From the NCBI GenBank assembly GCA_910589485.1, contig CAJUSW010000003.1, positions 186,001 to 250,000 on the forward strand: 64,000 nucleotides of DNA, given 5' to 3'. Origin of the DNA: an uncultured Duncaniella sp. GTDB lineage: Bacteria > Bacteroidota > Bacteroidia > Bacteroidales > Muribaculaceae. The translations under genes and the position numbers were made by a program. The notes under the pieces were generated by a model that was given only the letters and a program-made list of their open reading frames with translations, was not told the origin of the DNA and ran no database searches. Below, piece after piece: positions 17,403 to 25,197 of this stretch (position 1 is the first letter of the stretch; each line of letters begins with the position of its first letter).

Positions 17403-19268
17403 ATGACAATGAACAAACCAACTATATATATATCAGCTTTTTGCATGGTGGCGGGCATGAGTTCATGCTCAAGCGATGCCACCATGCCGGGAGCAACCGG
17501 CGAAACGCGCAGTGTGGACATGCAGGTTACCGTCAGCAAATCGGCCGACATGTCACGCGCCGTAATCGGAGAAAATGGTGGCGACCTTGACTGCCGTTGG
17601 ACTAACGGTGACCGCATAGTGGTCAGCTCAGCCGACGGCACCAAGCTCGGAATCCTCAGCCTCACATCGGGCGAGGGGGAGAGCGTGGGAACGTTTGAGG
17701 GCAAGATTGAAGTGACCGGCGAGGGCACAGCCACCTACAACTTCTTCTACTTCGGCACAGCCACCGATATCGAAAGCATCGGATCCACCGTGGCTCTCGA
17801 TTACTCCTCACAGGAGGGTACACTCGCCGGGCTCCCGGCCAATGACTTCTTCAGCGCGTCGGCAAACGTAAGCATCGCCTACGAAATTGCGACAGCCGAG
17901 AGCGTAGTGCTTGAGCGCGCAACAGCCTTTGGCCGTTTCAATCTGCAGTTTGAGGGCGCAGACTGGTCGGGCGGAACTGTCACAGTAAGCGGTTCGGGAC
18001 TCAACAATTTGCTCAATGTGAAGCTCAACGGCAATATCTCCACCACCGCGAGCAGTGAGACAGCCACAATCACCGTGGACAATGCTACCGCAGACCTGTG
18101 GCTCACCATTCTCCCCGGAGAAACCGACCTGACTTTCACCACCACAATCGGTGAAAAGACCTACACAGGCACTCTGCCCTCGCGCACTTGGAAAGCGGGC
18201 GAATACGTGCGCTCGGAAAACGCTGACGGCACTTTCGGCGGTGTTACAGTGGAAATGACCACCACACCCGATCCGATACCGGAACCGGGCGATGCAGTTG
18301 GGCCGGTGTTTGAGGTCAACGGTAAGAAATTCCGCTTCACCAAGGCTAATCTTGCCTACAATGTGAATGAGAAGCGCTGGTATCTGCTCGATGAGCAGTG
18401 GTCGTTCCTCTGCAAGAAGGGTTGGGCATACGCCAACGGCTCATATGTCGGCACCAAGGAGAGCGATATTGACCTTTATGGCTTCGGTTGTACCGGTCTG
18501 CACTTCTCATACTACAATGATCGTCTCCAGACTCCGACACAGTTTGAGGAGGATATCAATGCTCCGGAATACTTTATTCAGAAGATCCTTTACTCAGGAC
18601 AGAGCATCAATGCTACAGACCAAGGGCGTTATTATCCGACACAAAATGCAACCTGCAATCAAGGCTATACCGGAGGTAATCTTGAGTTTGGCATCCAGGG
18701 GATGGCAATGGACTGGGGCACGGCCTACGGACAGCAGGAGAACAATGGAGGCAACTATTACACGCTCCTCTCCTCGGATTGGTCGGATCTGCAGAGCAAG
18801 TATTTCATGACAGGCGCGACAATCACCGATATTGCCAATCCCAACAACAGCAACAAGGCGGGCCTGTATGGTTGCATGATACTTGATGCCACCAACAAGA
18901 CCGAGGCAAGCGCGCTGTTGAAGGAATATGGCGCTACGGTGAGCACAAAACTTTCGGATAACCTGAGCTTTACCGGTACCAACTATCAGTATTTTGACTA
19001 CACTTACGTGAAGCTGACAAGCGAGCAGTTCAAGGCACTTGAGGCTGCCGGCAAGGTGGTGTTCCTCCCCGAGGCGGGCCACACAGCAGTGACAACAAAT
19101 TCTTATACTAAAACCGACGGTTATTATTGGACCGCTACAGCAGGACAGGCCTACACAAGCACTATTTTCCGCTTTGACGGGAACGAGACACCGAAGGTGT
19201 TCAAGCTCGACACGCAGTCAAGCCGTATGTTCGGTTGCGCCGTGCGTCTGGTGAAAGAGGTTAAATAA
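17403..19268 (+). CDS. Fimbrillin-like lipoprotein with FISUMP-like C-terminus
   Basis: 621 residues. The signal peptide ends AGMSSC-SSDA. The N-terminal module is strongly similar to the gene before it (MSRAVIGENGGDLDCRW, TNGDRIVVSSADG, ERATAFGRFNLQF, TFTTTIGEKTYTGTLPSRTW). A Pro/Glu linker (PDPIPEPGD) leads to a C-terminal ~320-residue region that begins FEVNGKKFRFTKANLAYN and ends YYWTATAGQ...MFGCAVRLVKEVK, typical of FISUMP-type surface proteins. Tandem duplication with divergence of the C-terminal half is the likely origin. It ends just before a terminator. Confidence 0.8.
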   Translation: MTMNKPTIYISAFCMVAGMSSCSSDATMPGATGETRSVDMQVTVSKSADMSRAVIGENGGDLDCRWTNGDRIVVSSADGTKLGILSLTSGEGESVGTFEGKIEVTGEGTATYNFFYFGTATDIESIGSTVALDYSSQEGTLAGLPANDFFSASANVSIAYEIATAESVVLERATAFGRFNLQFEGADWSGGTVTVSGSGLNNLLNVKLNGNISTTASSETATITVDNATADLWLTILPGETDLTFTTTIGEKTYTGTLPSRTWKAGEYVRSENADGTFGGVTVEMTTTPDPIPEPGDAVGPVFEVNGKKFRFTKANLAYNVNEKRWYLLDEQWSFLCKKGWAYANGSYVGTKESDIDLYGFGCTGLHFSYYNDRLQTPTQFEEDINAPEYFIQKILYSGQSINATDQGRYYPTQNATCNQGYTGGNLEFGIQGMAMDWGTAYGQQENNGGNYYTLLSSDWSDLQSKYFMTGATITDIANPNNSNKAGLYGCMILDATNKTEASALLKEYGATVSTKLSDNLSFTGTNYQYFDYTYVKLTSEQFKALEAAGKVVFLPEAGHTAVTTNSYTKTDGYYWTATAGQAYTSTIFRFDGNETPKVFKLDTQSSRMFGCAVRLVKEVK

Positions 19269-19354
19269 AATCATTATATAGAGTTACCGAAATTACAATT
19301 CCACACACTATAATACACATCCGAGGGATTGGGATGTGGGGAGAGGGATAAAAG

Positions 19355-19384
19355 GAGGCTGTGCCGGTTGGCACGGCCTCTTTC
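19355..19384 (+). terminator. Terminator after the adhesin cluster
   Basis: GAGGC-T-GTGCC (19355-19365) pairs with GGCAC-G-GCCTC (19370-19380), with a GGTT loop and a following TTTC. Confidence 0.8.
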
Positions 19385-19529
19385 GTTGATAGGAGTGGGG
19401 AGAAATGCGCCCGGTCACCGGCATGAGGAAGCCGGAGGCCGGGCGTTATAAGCATATAGTGGTTGATTAAAGGGTATGTAATGGGTGATTAATGGATGGA
19501 ATAAAGAGGGTGTGTGGATATGAAAGGGG

Positions 19530-19565
19530 GATGAGGGGGTATGTATAGATGAGGGGGTATGTATA
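19530..19565. repeat. Two tandem 18-bp repeats
   Basis: GATGAGGGGGTATGTATA occurs twice head to tail (19530-19547 and 19548-19565) in the gene-free interval between the adhesin cluster and the ABC exporter terminator. Nothing else was recognised in 19385-19572. Confidence 0.8.
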
Positions 19566-19572
19566 TAAGAAA

Positions 19573-19600
19573 GGCAGCCGGACCTCACGGTCGGGCTGCC
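19573..19600 (-). terminator. Terminator of the minus-strand ABC exporter unit
   Basis: GGCAGCCGGACC pairs with GGTCGGGCTGCC (one mismatch) around a TCAC loop. On the minus strand it is followed by TTTCTTA. It lies 65 bases past the stop of the ABC gene. Confidence 0.75.
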
Positions 19601-19665
19601 ATATTACACAGTATTAAAGATGGGTTGTATTTGGCATGCTTAATCATTCACATGATCATCACATG

Positions 19666-21315
19666 TCAGAGGGAGAGGTCTTTGTAAGCATATTTTCTCA
19701 ATTCATCTTTATGTGTAATTATTATTACGGTAAGCCCACACAGATACTGTGTGAGCCTGTCGAGCATCGTTCTTTCCGTGAGCGAGTCGAGCGAGGATGT
19801 GGGTTCATCCATGAGAAACAGTACAGGAGCGTCGGTCCGGCTGTTTCTCACGGCCATGAGTCTCAGCAGACCGCGTGCCACAGCAATGCGCTGGGCCTGG
19901 CCTTCGCTGAAGCCATATCCGTGTTCGCCACAGGCTGTGAGTACCCCTTGGGGCAACCGCTCCACGAAGTCGGCGGCGGCAAGATATAACGCCTCATTTA
20001 TCTCCTTATCGTCAGCATCGGGTTTTCCCATCAATAGATTGGACAGGATAGTGCCCGAGAGCAGTGTGTTGCCCTGGGGGATATAGATGATGTTGTCGAA
20101 ACCGGAGGAAATAAAGGGGGATATGATGCGTCCCTGCAGGGGGGTACAGAGGCCGAGAATGAGTCTGAGCAATGTTGTCTTGCCTGATCCCGTCGCACCG
20201 TATATAGCCGTGATTTTCCCCAGAGGGATGTCGGCAGTGAAATCACTGAAGACATAATCATTTTCGGGCTTATACCGGAACCATACATTCTCGAAGGAAA
20301 GTTTATCGCCATGCCGGGTGCCTGCTGACACGGCAGATGAGCGTGGAGGGTAGCTGTCACGTAGCTGCATGATGCGATCCACCGATACCGAAGCTCTCGC
20401 CAGGGGCGACAGCTTGTGGGATAGATCCACCACGGGGCGCTGCACCATAGCGACGAGCTGCAGGAGAGCTGTCATGGTGGCAAAGCTGACAGTGCCGCGG
20501 GCCAGTCCATAAGCGCAATATAGAAACATGAGGGCATATCCGGCCATGAAACCGAAAGTCACCATTCCGCCGGCAAACAGGCCGAAGTCGTTGCGCCGCA
20601 TGGTGAGGCGGAAGTAGCGGTTCTGCCATCCGTCGAAATCTTCCTGAGCCCTACCCGAGTATCCGAGGGTGGCCACGAGGAGACGGTGGCTTATGTCCTC
20701 CTGCATCACGCGATGGAGGCCGCTTTCGGTGTCGCGGATCTCGCGGGTGAGACGCCGGCTCTTGGAGAGCGAGAATTTTCCCACCAGGATGGATAGGGGC
20801 ATAAGCACAGTCACGATCAATGCCATGGATGGGGCGATGGCCAGCAGGAAGATAAAGGAACCTATGAGGCTGAACACCGACACTATGATGGCCGGGACGG
20901 TGGAACAGAATGTAGAGGATATGCCTCCGATGTCGGAGGAGAGGCGGTTGACAATATCAGCTGAGTGGATCCCGGGGGTAGCCATGAAGGATCCGTTCAT
21001 GATGCGTGAGAACATGGCCGAGCGCATGCGGTTGGAGAACCGGGTGATGCTCCAGGCCTCGAGCCTCTGCCCGCATTTCGATGCCAGGAGGCGTGCGAGC
21101 AGGAGGAGGCACAGCAGGATGGCGAGCCGGCCGAGGGCCCGGATGTCGTGACGGCATGCAACATCCACGATCTCGCGGGTGCACCACACGGCAAGGAGGG
21201 CGAGCACTACGGTGGCGATGCCACAGAGGGCATTGCCGGCTATACCTATTCTCACTCCACGGGTCTCGGCCAGGAATGTGAGCAGCAGTGCACGTAACGA
21301 TGACGATTGCTTCAT
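19666..21315 (-). CDS. ABC exporter, fused membrane and ATPase domains
   Basis: 549 residues of the MsbA/peptide-exporter type. The first ~310 residues hold about six membrane segments. The nucleotide-binding domain follows with Walker A GATGSGKTTLL, a variant signature FSEGQAQRIAVARG (LSGGQ replaced by SEGQAQ, common in Bacteroidales exporters), Walker B VLFLMDEPTSSLDS and the H-loop IIITHK. No N-terminal C39 peptidase domain is present. It overlaps the preceding signal-peptidase-like gene by four bases (ATGA), so the two are translationally coupled and may process and export the same substrate. The small YxxP peptide upstream in the same gene train is a candidate substrate (inference). Confidence 0.88.
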   Translation of the reverse strand: MKQSSSLRALLLTFLAETRGVRIGIAGNALCGIATVVLALLAVWCTREIVDVACRHDIRALGRLAILLCLLLLARLLASKCGQRLEAWSITRFSNRMRSAMFSRIMNGSFMATPGIHSADIVNRLSSDIGGISSTFCSTVPAIIVSVFSLIGSFIFLLAIAPSMALIVTVLMPLSILVGKFSLSKSRRLTREIRDTESGLHRVMQEDISHRLLVATLGYSGRAQEDFDGWQNRYFRLTMRRNDFGLFAGGMVTFGFMAGYALMFLYCAYGLARGTVSFATMTALLQLVAMVQRPVVDLSHKLSPLARASVSVDRIMQLRDSYPPRSSAVSAGTRHGDKLSFENVWFRYKPENDYVFSDFTADIPLGKITAIYGATGSGKTTLLRLILGLCTPLQGRIISPFISSGFDNIIYIPQGNTLLSGTILSNLLMGKPDADDKEINEALYLAAADFVERLPQGVLTACGEHGYGFSEGQAQRIAVARGLLRLMAVRNSRTDAPVLFLMDEPTSSLDSLTERTMLDRLTQYLCGLTVIIITHKDELRKYAYKDLSL

Positions 21316-21728
21316 AAGTCTCCTTTCCTACGATATAACCACAGAAAATATCGGCGGAGGGGAAGCAGACGATGCCACAACAAAATACGTTTGCGGTTCA
21401 GGATGGGGGTGTCGACACGTGCGGCCACGTCCTCCCTGCGGCACCATTCGGTCTGCACCAGATTTCCGGCACCCATGAGCGTGTAGCCATGGCGGTCGGC
21501 TTTCACTATGTAGTGGAGCACGGCCCGGCGCCGGGGTGAGGTGATGGCGAGCACCACATCGCCGGGGAAATAGGAGGGCGATTGCCTGAGCGTCACCGTC
21601 ATGCCGTGGCGGATGAACGGGAGCATGCTCCGGCCTGTGGCAGGGAATGATACGGCCCGCCCCGAGTCGAGGGCGGGGCGGACCGTGTGATAGAATTCCT
21701 CAGGGGTCATTATAAACGTGGGCCGCAT
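21312..21728 (-). CDS. S24/S26-family signal-peptidase-like protein
   Basis: 138 residues of the S24/S26 serine peptidase superfamily. The catalytic-Ser motif appears as GRSMLPFIRHGMTVTL near residue 31. A basic region near residues 74-81 (SPRRRAVLHYIVKAD) could provide the Lys of a Ser/Lys dyad. There is no clear transmembrane anchor. An internal ATG (M7, MTPEEF) could be the start. Similar proteins occur with PqqD, HprK-like and ABC exporter genes in Bacteroidales peptide-modification clusters, all of which are present in this gene train. Its target is unknown. Confidence 0.7.
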   Translation of the reverse strand: MRPTFIMTPEEFYHTVRPALDSGRAVSFPATGRSMLPFIRHGMTVTLRQSPSYFPGDVVLAITSPRRRAVLHYIVKADRHGYTLMGAGNLVQTEWCRREDVAARVDTPILNRKRILLWHRLLPLRRYFLWLYRRKGDL

Positions 21729-21753
21729 CCTGAACCGGATGCGAGAGGGGGGA

Positions 21754-22929
21754 TCAGTTCTTGGGGGTGATGATCACGACACGCGAGAGGGCGGGATCAT
21801 CGTAGAACATGTTGCCTACACCACCCTTCCAGGAGATGTCGAGGCGGGAGAGGGGCACACCAAATTCGTTGACGAGACATTCCCTAACCGATTCGGCGCG
21901 TTCGCGGGAGAGGATCTCGTTGATCTCGGGCGATCCGGTGGCCTTGTCGGCGTAACCTACGATCATGAATTTAGTATCCTGGGGAGCATCCTTGATGGCC
22001 TGGGCGCACATGTCGAGCTGGGCTCGGTCGGCCTCGGAGAGCTTGGATACATTGATGGGGAAGTAGATGAGATAGTCGGCACCGACGAGCTTAACGACAG
22101 TGCGGTTGACGTTCTTACCGTTGGCGAGGTCGCGCTCGAGTTTCTCGTTCTTGGCCACGAGGTCGTTGACCTGGGCGCGGAGGTTGTTGATGGCCTCGTT
22201 GTCATACTGATATACGGTGACAATCTCCTTCTTGTTGTAGAAGCCGCGGGGAGCGAACTTGTAGGTCACGCCCACGGTGAGCGAGAGGAGTCCCTCGAAC
22301 TGGGAGTCGCCCATGCTACCGTCGAAGTTGTCGTTGAAAGCAGTGGCGCGGAGCTCGGCGTTGATGTCAAATGCCTTGCTGATGTGGAATGAGTTGAGCA
22401 CACCCACATTGGCAGTGATCGACTTGTTGTGAGGACGGTTCCAGGTGGCGGCAAAGCCGAGGCCGGCGTAGGGCACACAGCTGTAGATGCGCGAGGGCTT
22501 GTAGCCACCGATGAGGTTGCACATATCGAACATGACGTCGACATGGAGGTTCATGAAGTCGATCTTGGACTCGTTGAGCCAGTAGCCGTTCCAGGGTTTG
22601 CCACTGATGGGGCCTCCGCTCTGGAAGGCGCCGTTCTGAGTGGCTCCCTTGGCGTACAGACCGCTGTACATGAGACGCATACCGATAACAGGGGTCAACC
22701 ACTTACCTACAGCTACATCGAGTGCGGGAGAGATGCGCTCGCCAAACTTGCGCTGCTTGTCATGGTCGCCGAAAAACACTTGCGGGCCGGCTCCGGCTGA
22801 GATAAACCAGTTGCTTTTGGCTGCCGAGGGAATTTCCTCCTCGGCTACTACGGTCTCGCTCACCGCTGTCTGGGCCATTACTGACCCTGCCATAGCGATT
22901 GCGATTGCTGAAACAAAAAACTTTTTCAT
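21754..22929 (-). CDS. OmpA-family outer-membrane protein
   Basis: 391 residues. A signal peptide (MKKFFVSAIAIAMAGSVMAQ) precedes an N-terminal beta-barrel-like domain (NWFISAGAGPQVFFGDHDK...GLGFAATWN). A coiled-coil-like stretch follows (EAINNLRAQVNDLVAKNEKLERD is part of it). The OmpA C-terminal peptidoglycan-binding domain comes last: YFPINVSKLSEADRAQL, KFMIVGYADKATGSPEIN, LSRERAESVRECLV. It anchors the outer membrane to peptidoglycan. It lies 30 bases downstream of the EEP lipoprotein gene and is likely in the same unit. The order is typical of Bacteroidota OmpA/P60-type proteins. Confidence 0.92.
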   Translation of the reverse strand: MKKFFVSAIAIAMAGSVMAQTAVSETVVAEEEIPSAAKSNWFISAGAGPQVFFGDHDKQRKFGERISPALDVAVGKWLTPVIGMRLMYSGLYAKGATQNGAFQSGGPISGKPWNGYWLNESKIDFMNLHVDVMFDMCNLIGGYKPSRIYSCVPYAGLGFAATWNRPHNKSITANVGVLNSFHISKAFDINAELRATAFNDNFDGSMGDSQFEGLLSLTVGVTYKFAPRGFYNKKEIVTVYQYDNEAINNLRAQVNDLVAKNEKLERDLANGKNVNRTVVKLVGADYLIYFPINVSKLSEADRAQLDMCAQAIKDAPQDTKFMIVGYADKATGSPEINEILSRERAESVRECLVNEFGVPLSRLDISWKGGVGNMFYDDPALSRVVIITPKN

Positions 22930-22959
22930 TTCGGTTAGTTATAATGATTAATAGAAACG

Positions 22960-24945
22960 TTATTTCGAGGTGTATTCAAATTCCACAACCACGGGGTAGT
23001 GGTCGGCGAGGGGTGAGCCGTCGGCTTTCTTGAAGGAGGTGTCGCGGAGGTAGGATTTGGCTTTGAGCTGAGCTTTGGAGTCCTTGCTGTTGATGTAGAA
23101 TATCTTGTCGACAATCTCGCCTTTCTGGAGGCCACCGTCGGCTTCGGAGATTATCACATCGGTCTCGGCATTTGTACCGGTGGCATCGGAAACCATGAGT
23201 GATTTGCCTCCGTAGAGGGGGTAGTTGCTACCGCCTACTGTGGAGAAGTCGTTGTTCCAAGTGAGGTCAATCCACGGGTCAACTACGGAATATCCGTCCA
23301 TTGCGTTGATGTTGTCCATGAAATATTCCTGCAATTTATGGCGGGTGTAGCGCATGTTGGTATCACCCATGAAGATGGCAGGACGCTTGTTGGCGCGCAT
23401 GTTGTCAAGTAAGTAGTCGCGCACCTGCTTCAATTGGGAGTGGACTGCGGCAACATATTTATTGCTGTTTTCGTCGATGGAGGAACCGCTATAGGTGTTC
23501 ATGTGGGTGATGTAGACATCAATTTCAGCTCCATTGGCAAATGTCACGAGATAGTAGCGGAAGCCTTTCTTGATACATTCGTTTGCGCCGTTGTAGAGGT
23601 TGCCCTCCTTGTCGTTATATTCAATGAATTTTTCGTTGGAGACAGTGATGCCGGAATTGTTTTTCCAGAACATGTTAAGACCATCGGTATCAGCAACTTT
23701 ACTCAGCTGTGCCAATCCGACTGAACCTCTATAAGTGCCATGAGAATAGTTGGTAAGGGCGGTTGTCAGTTGGCTGTCATATTCGAAATCTTCTGATACA
23801 CAGAAAATATCCCAGTTGTTGTCGGAATTGATGCGCTGTGCAAGCGTGGTAGTACCACTTGAACCCGGACCATCGGAATTAACAAGCGAGGGCAGGCCGT
23901 CGACGTTGTAGGTGGCGCAGGTGAATGTGAATGTATCGGGATCGGTGGTGCCGGGACGGGGAGTGACAGTGATTTTAATGGGGTTGCCGGCATTGTCCTT
24001 GATGTTGGAGAGGGTGAGGGGGAAGTTGTAGAGGCGCTCGGATTCAAAGTCGACTTTTGAGGTGACTGAGAATGAGGCGATATGGCGGTCGGTGATTATC
24101 TCGAAGTTGAGGATGTCGCCGGTCTTTACGTTGGGGAATATGCTTGCATAGCCTACTTCGGCACCGGTGGTGGTGTTGCCTTCCCAGTTCATAACGAGGC
24201 GGTTGGCGGTGGAGTTGGCCGGGAGACCGTCTTCACCCATTGTTTCGGAAGTGGCTACGGATGTTGCGAGTGTGTATGTGGGAGTTGTGGCGGTGGCATC
24301 GAAGTTGAAATGTCCGGTGATGGCCACAGGGGTGGTGCCACGGTTGACGGTGAGAGTTGCTGACTCAACGATGTCGTCTTCAAGGCCGTCGGTGCCGTTG
24401 AGGTCGATGGCTACACGCACGAGCGAGAAGAGGTGAGTAAAGGTGAAGTGGCCCGGGGTGGTGGTGGGGCGACCGATCTTATAATCGCCGTCGATATTGC
24501 TACGGGTCATTTTCTGTTCCATGGGTACGAGGCCGAGGAGGTCGGATGGGGTACGGCCGTCGTTGTCGGCGGAGTATGGGTAGTAAGCGTAGGCGGGCGA
24601 GGCGATGGTTTCGGCTCCGGGTGCGGCTATGAAGGTTGCTTCGCGTTCATCGTCGATCTGATTCTGCTTTACGTATTGAACCTGAGAGGATGTTGCGGAA
24701 GCGAATACACCGAGAGCGTCGCCGGGTGTCCAGAGGAGACCGGCTTGGCCTGTTTCGGCCGGGTCGCCGTCGATGCATGTACGGCTTGGATTAGTAGGGG
24801 TGATTGTCGCTGTGATTGCATTTTCATGGTTGGCGATGTCGTCGGGCATCTGCTGTAAGGTCGAGTTTTCGGAGCAAGAGAAGAGAAGTGTGGCTCCAAA
24901 CGTGAGGCTTGCAAGAGTATAGTCCCTCTTTGGATTGAGTTTCAT
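22960..24945 (-). CDS. Surface lipoprotein: fimbrillin-like N-terminus plus endonuclease/exonuclease/phosphatase domain
   Basis: 661 residues. The lipobox is TLLFSC-SENS. Residues ~25-340 resemble the fimbrillin-like module (PSRTCIDGD, LLWTPGDALGVFA, FTFTHLFSLVRVAID). Residues ~350-660 form an EEP-fold domain with all expected active-site residues: TYNVDGLP (Asn), FCVSEDFE (Glu), YITHMNT (His), IFMGDTNMR (Asp and Asn) and ADHYPVVVEFE (Asp-His). EEP enzymes cut phosphodiester bonds in DNA, phosphoinositides or sphingomyelin; the secreted, lipid-anchored setting favours a phospholipid or nucleic acid substrate outside the cell (inference). The neighbour upstream has the same N-terminal module and a PI-PLC fold. 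Confidence 0.82.
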   Translation of the reverse strand: MKLNPKRDYTLASLTFGATLLFSCSENSTLQQMPDDIANHENAITATITPTNPSRTCIDGDPAETGQAGLLWTPGDALGVFASATSSQVQYVKQNQIDDEREATFIAAPGAETIASPAYAYYPYSADNDGRTPSDLLGLVPMEQKMTRSNIDGDYKIGRPTTTPGHFTFTHLFSLVRVAIDLNGTDGLEDDIVESATLTVNRGTTPVAITGHFNFDATATTPTYTLATSVATSETMGEDGLPANSTANRLVMNWEGNTTTGAEVGYASIFPNVKTGDILNFEIITDRHIASFSVTSKVDFESERLYNFPLTLSNIKDNAGNPIKITVTPRPGTTDPDTFTFTCATYNVDGLPSLVNSDGPGSSGTTTLAQRINSDNNWDIFCVSEDFEYDSQLTTALTNYSHGTYRGSVGLAQLSKVADTDGLNMFWKNNSGITVSNEKFIEYNDKEGNLYNGANECIKKGFRYYLVTFANGAEIDVYITHMNTYSGSSIDENSNKYVAAVHSQLKQVRDYLLDNMRANKRPAIFMGDTNMRYTRHKLQEYFMDNINAMDGYSVVDPWIDLTWNNDFSTVGGSNYPLYGGKSLMVSDATGTNAETDVIISEADGGLQKGEIVDKIFYINSKDSKAQLKAKSYLRDTSFKKADGSPLADHYPVVVEFEYTSK

Positions 24946-25073
24946 GATTAATATTCAGTGATTGTTTTCAGTTGATGATAGTTGTGTATGCGAGGGGTTA
25001 TAGAATGACAGGAGAGGGATGGTGGGAATCGGGATAGTATCGAGAGATGCCGATTGCGAACTGATAATGAAAA

Positions 25074-25116
25074 GACGGTGAGGAAGGGATCTGTGAGGAT
25101 TTCCTTCCTCACCGTC
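25074..25116 (-). terminator. Terminator after the PI-PLC-like gene
   Basis: GACGGTGAGGAAGG (25074-25087) pairs with CCTTCCTCACCGTC (25103-25116), 14 bp perfect. On the minus strand TTTTC follows. Confidence 0.85.
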
Positions 25117-25197
25117 GGGGGGTGTTATTTGTGTTTTAACCTATTCACGTTCTTATAGGAGTTGTTCTAATATTGTGGCCGGTGACCGGCGAAGATA

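Noticed and set aside
19530..19565. CRISPR-like or satellite array
   Set aside because: Only two adjacent 18-bp units without spacers; a simple tandem duplication.
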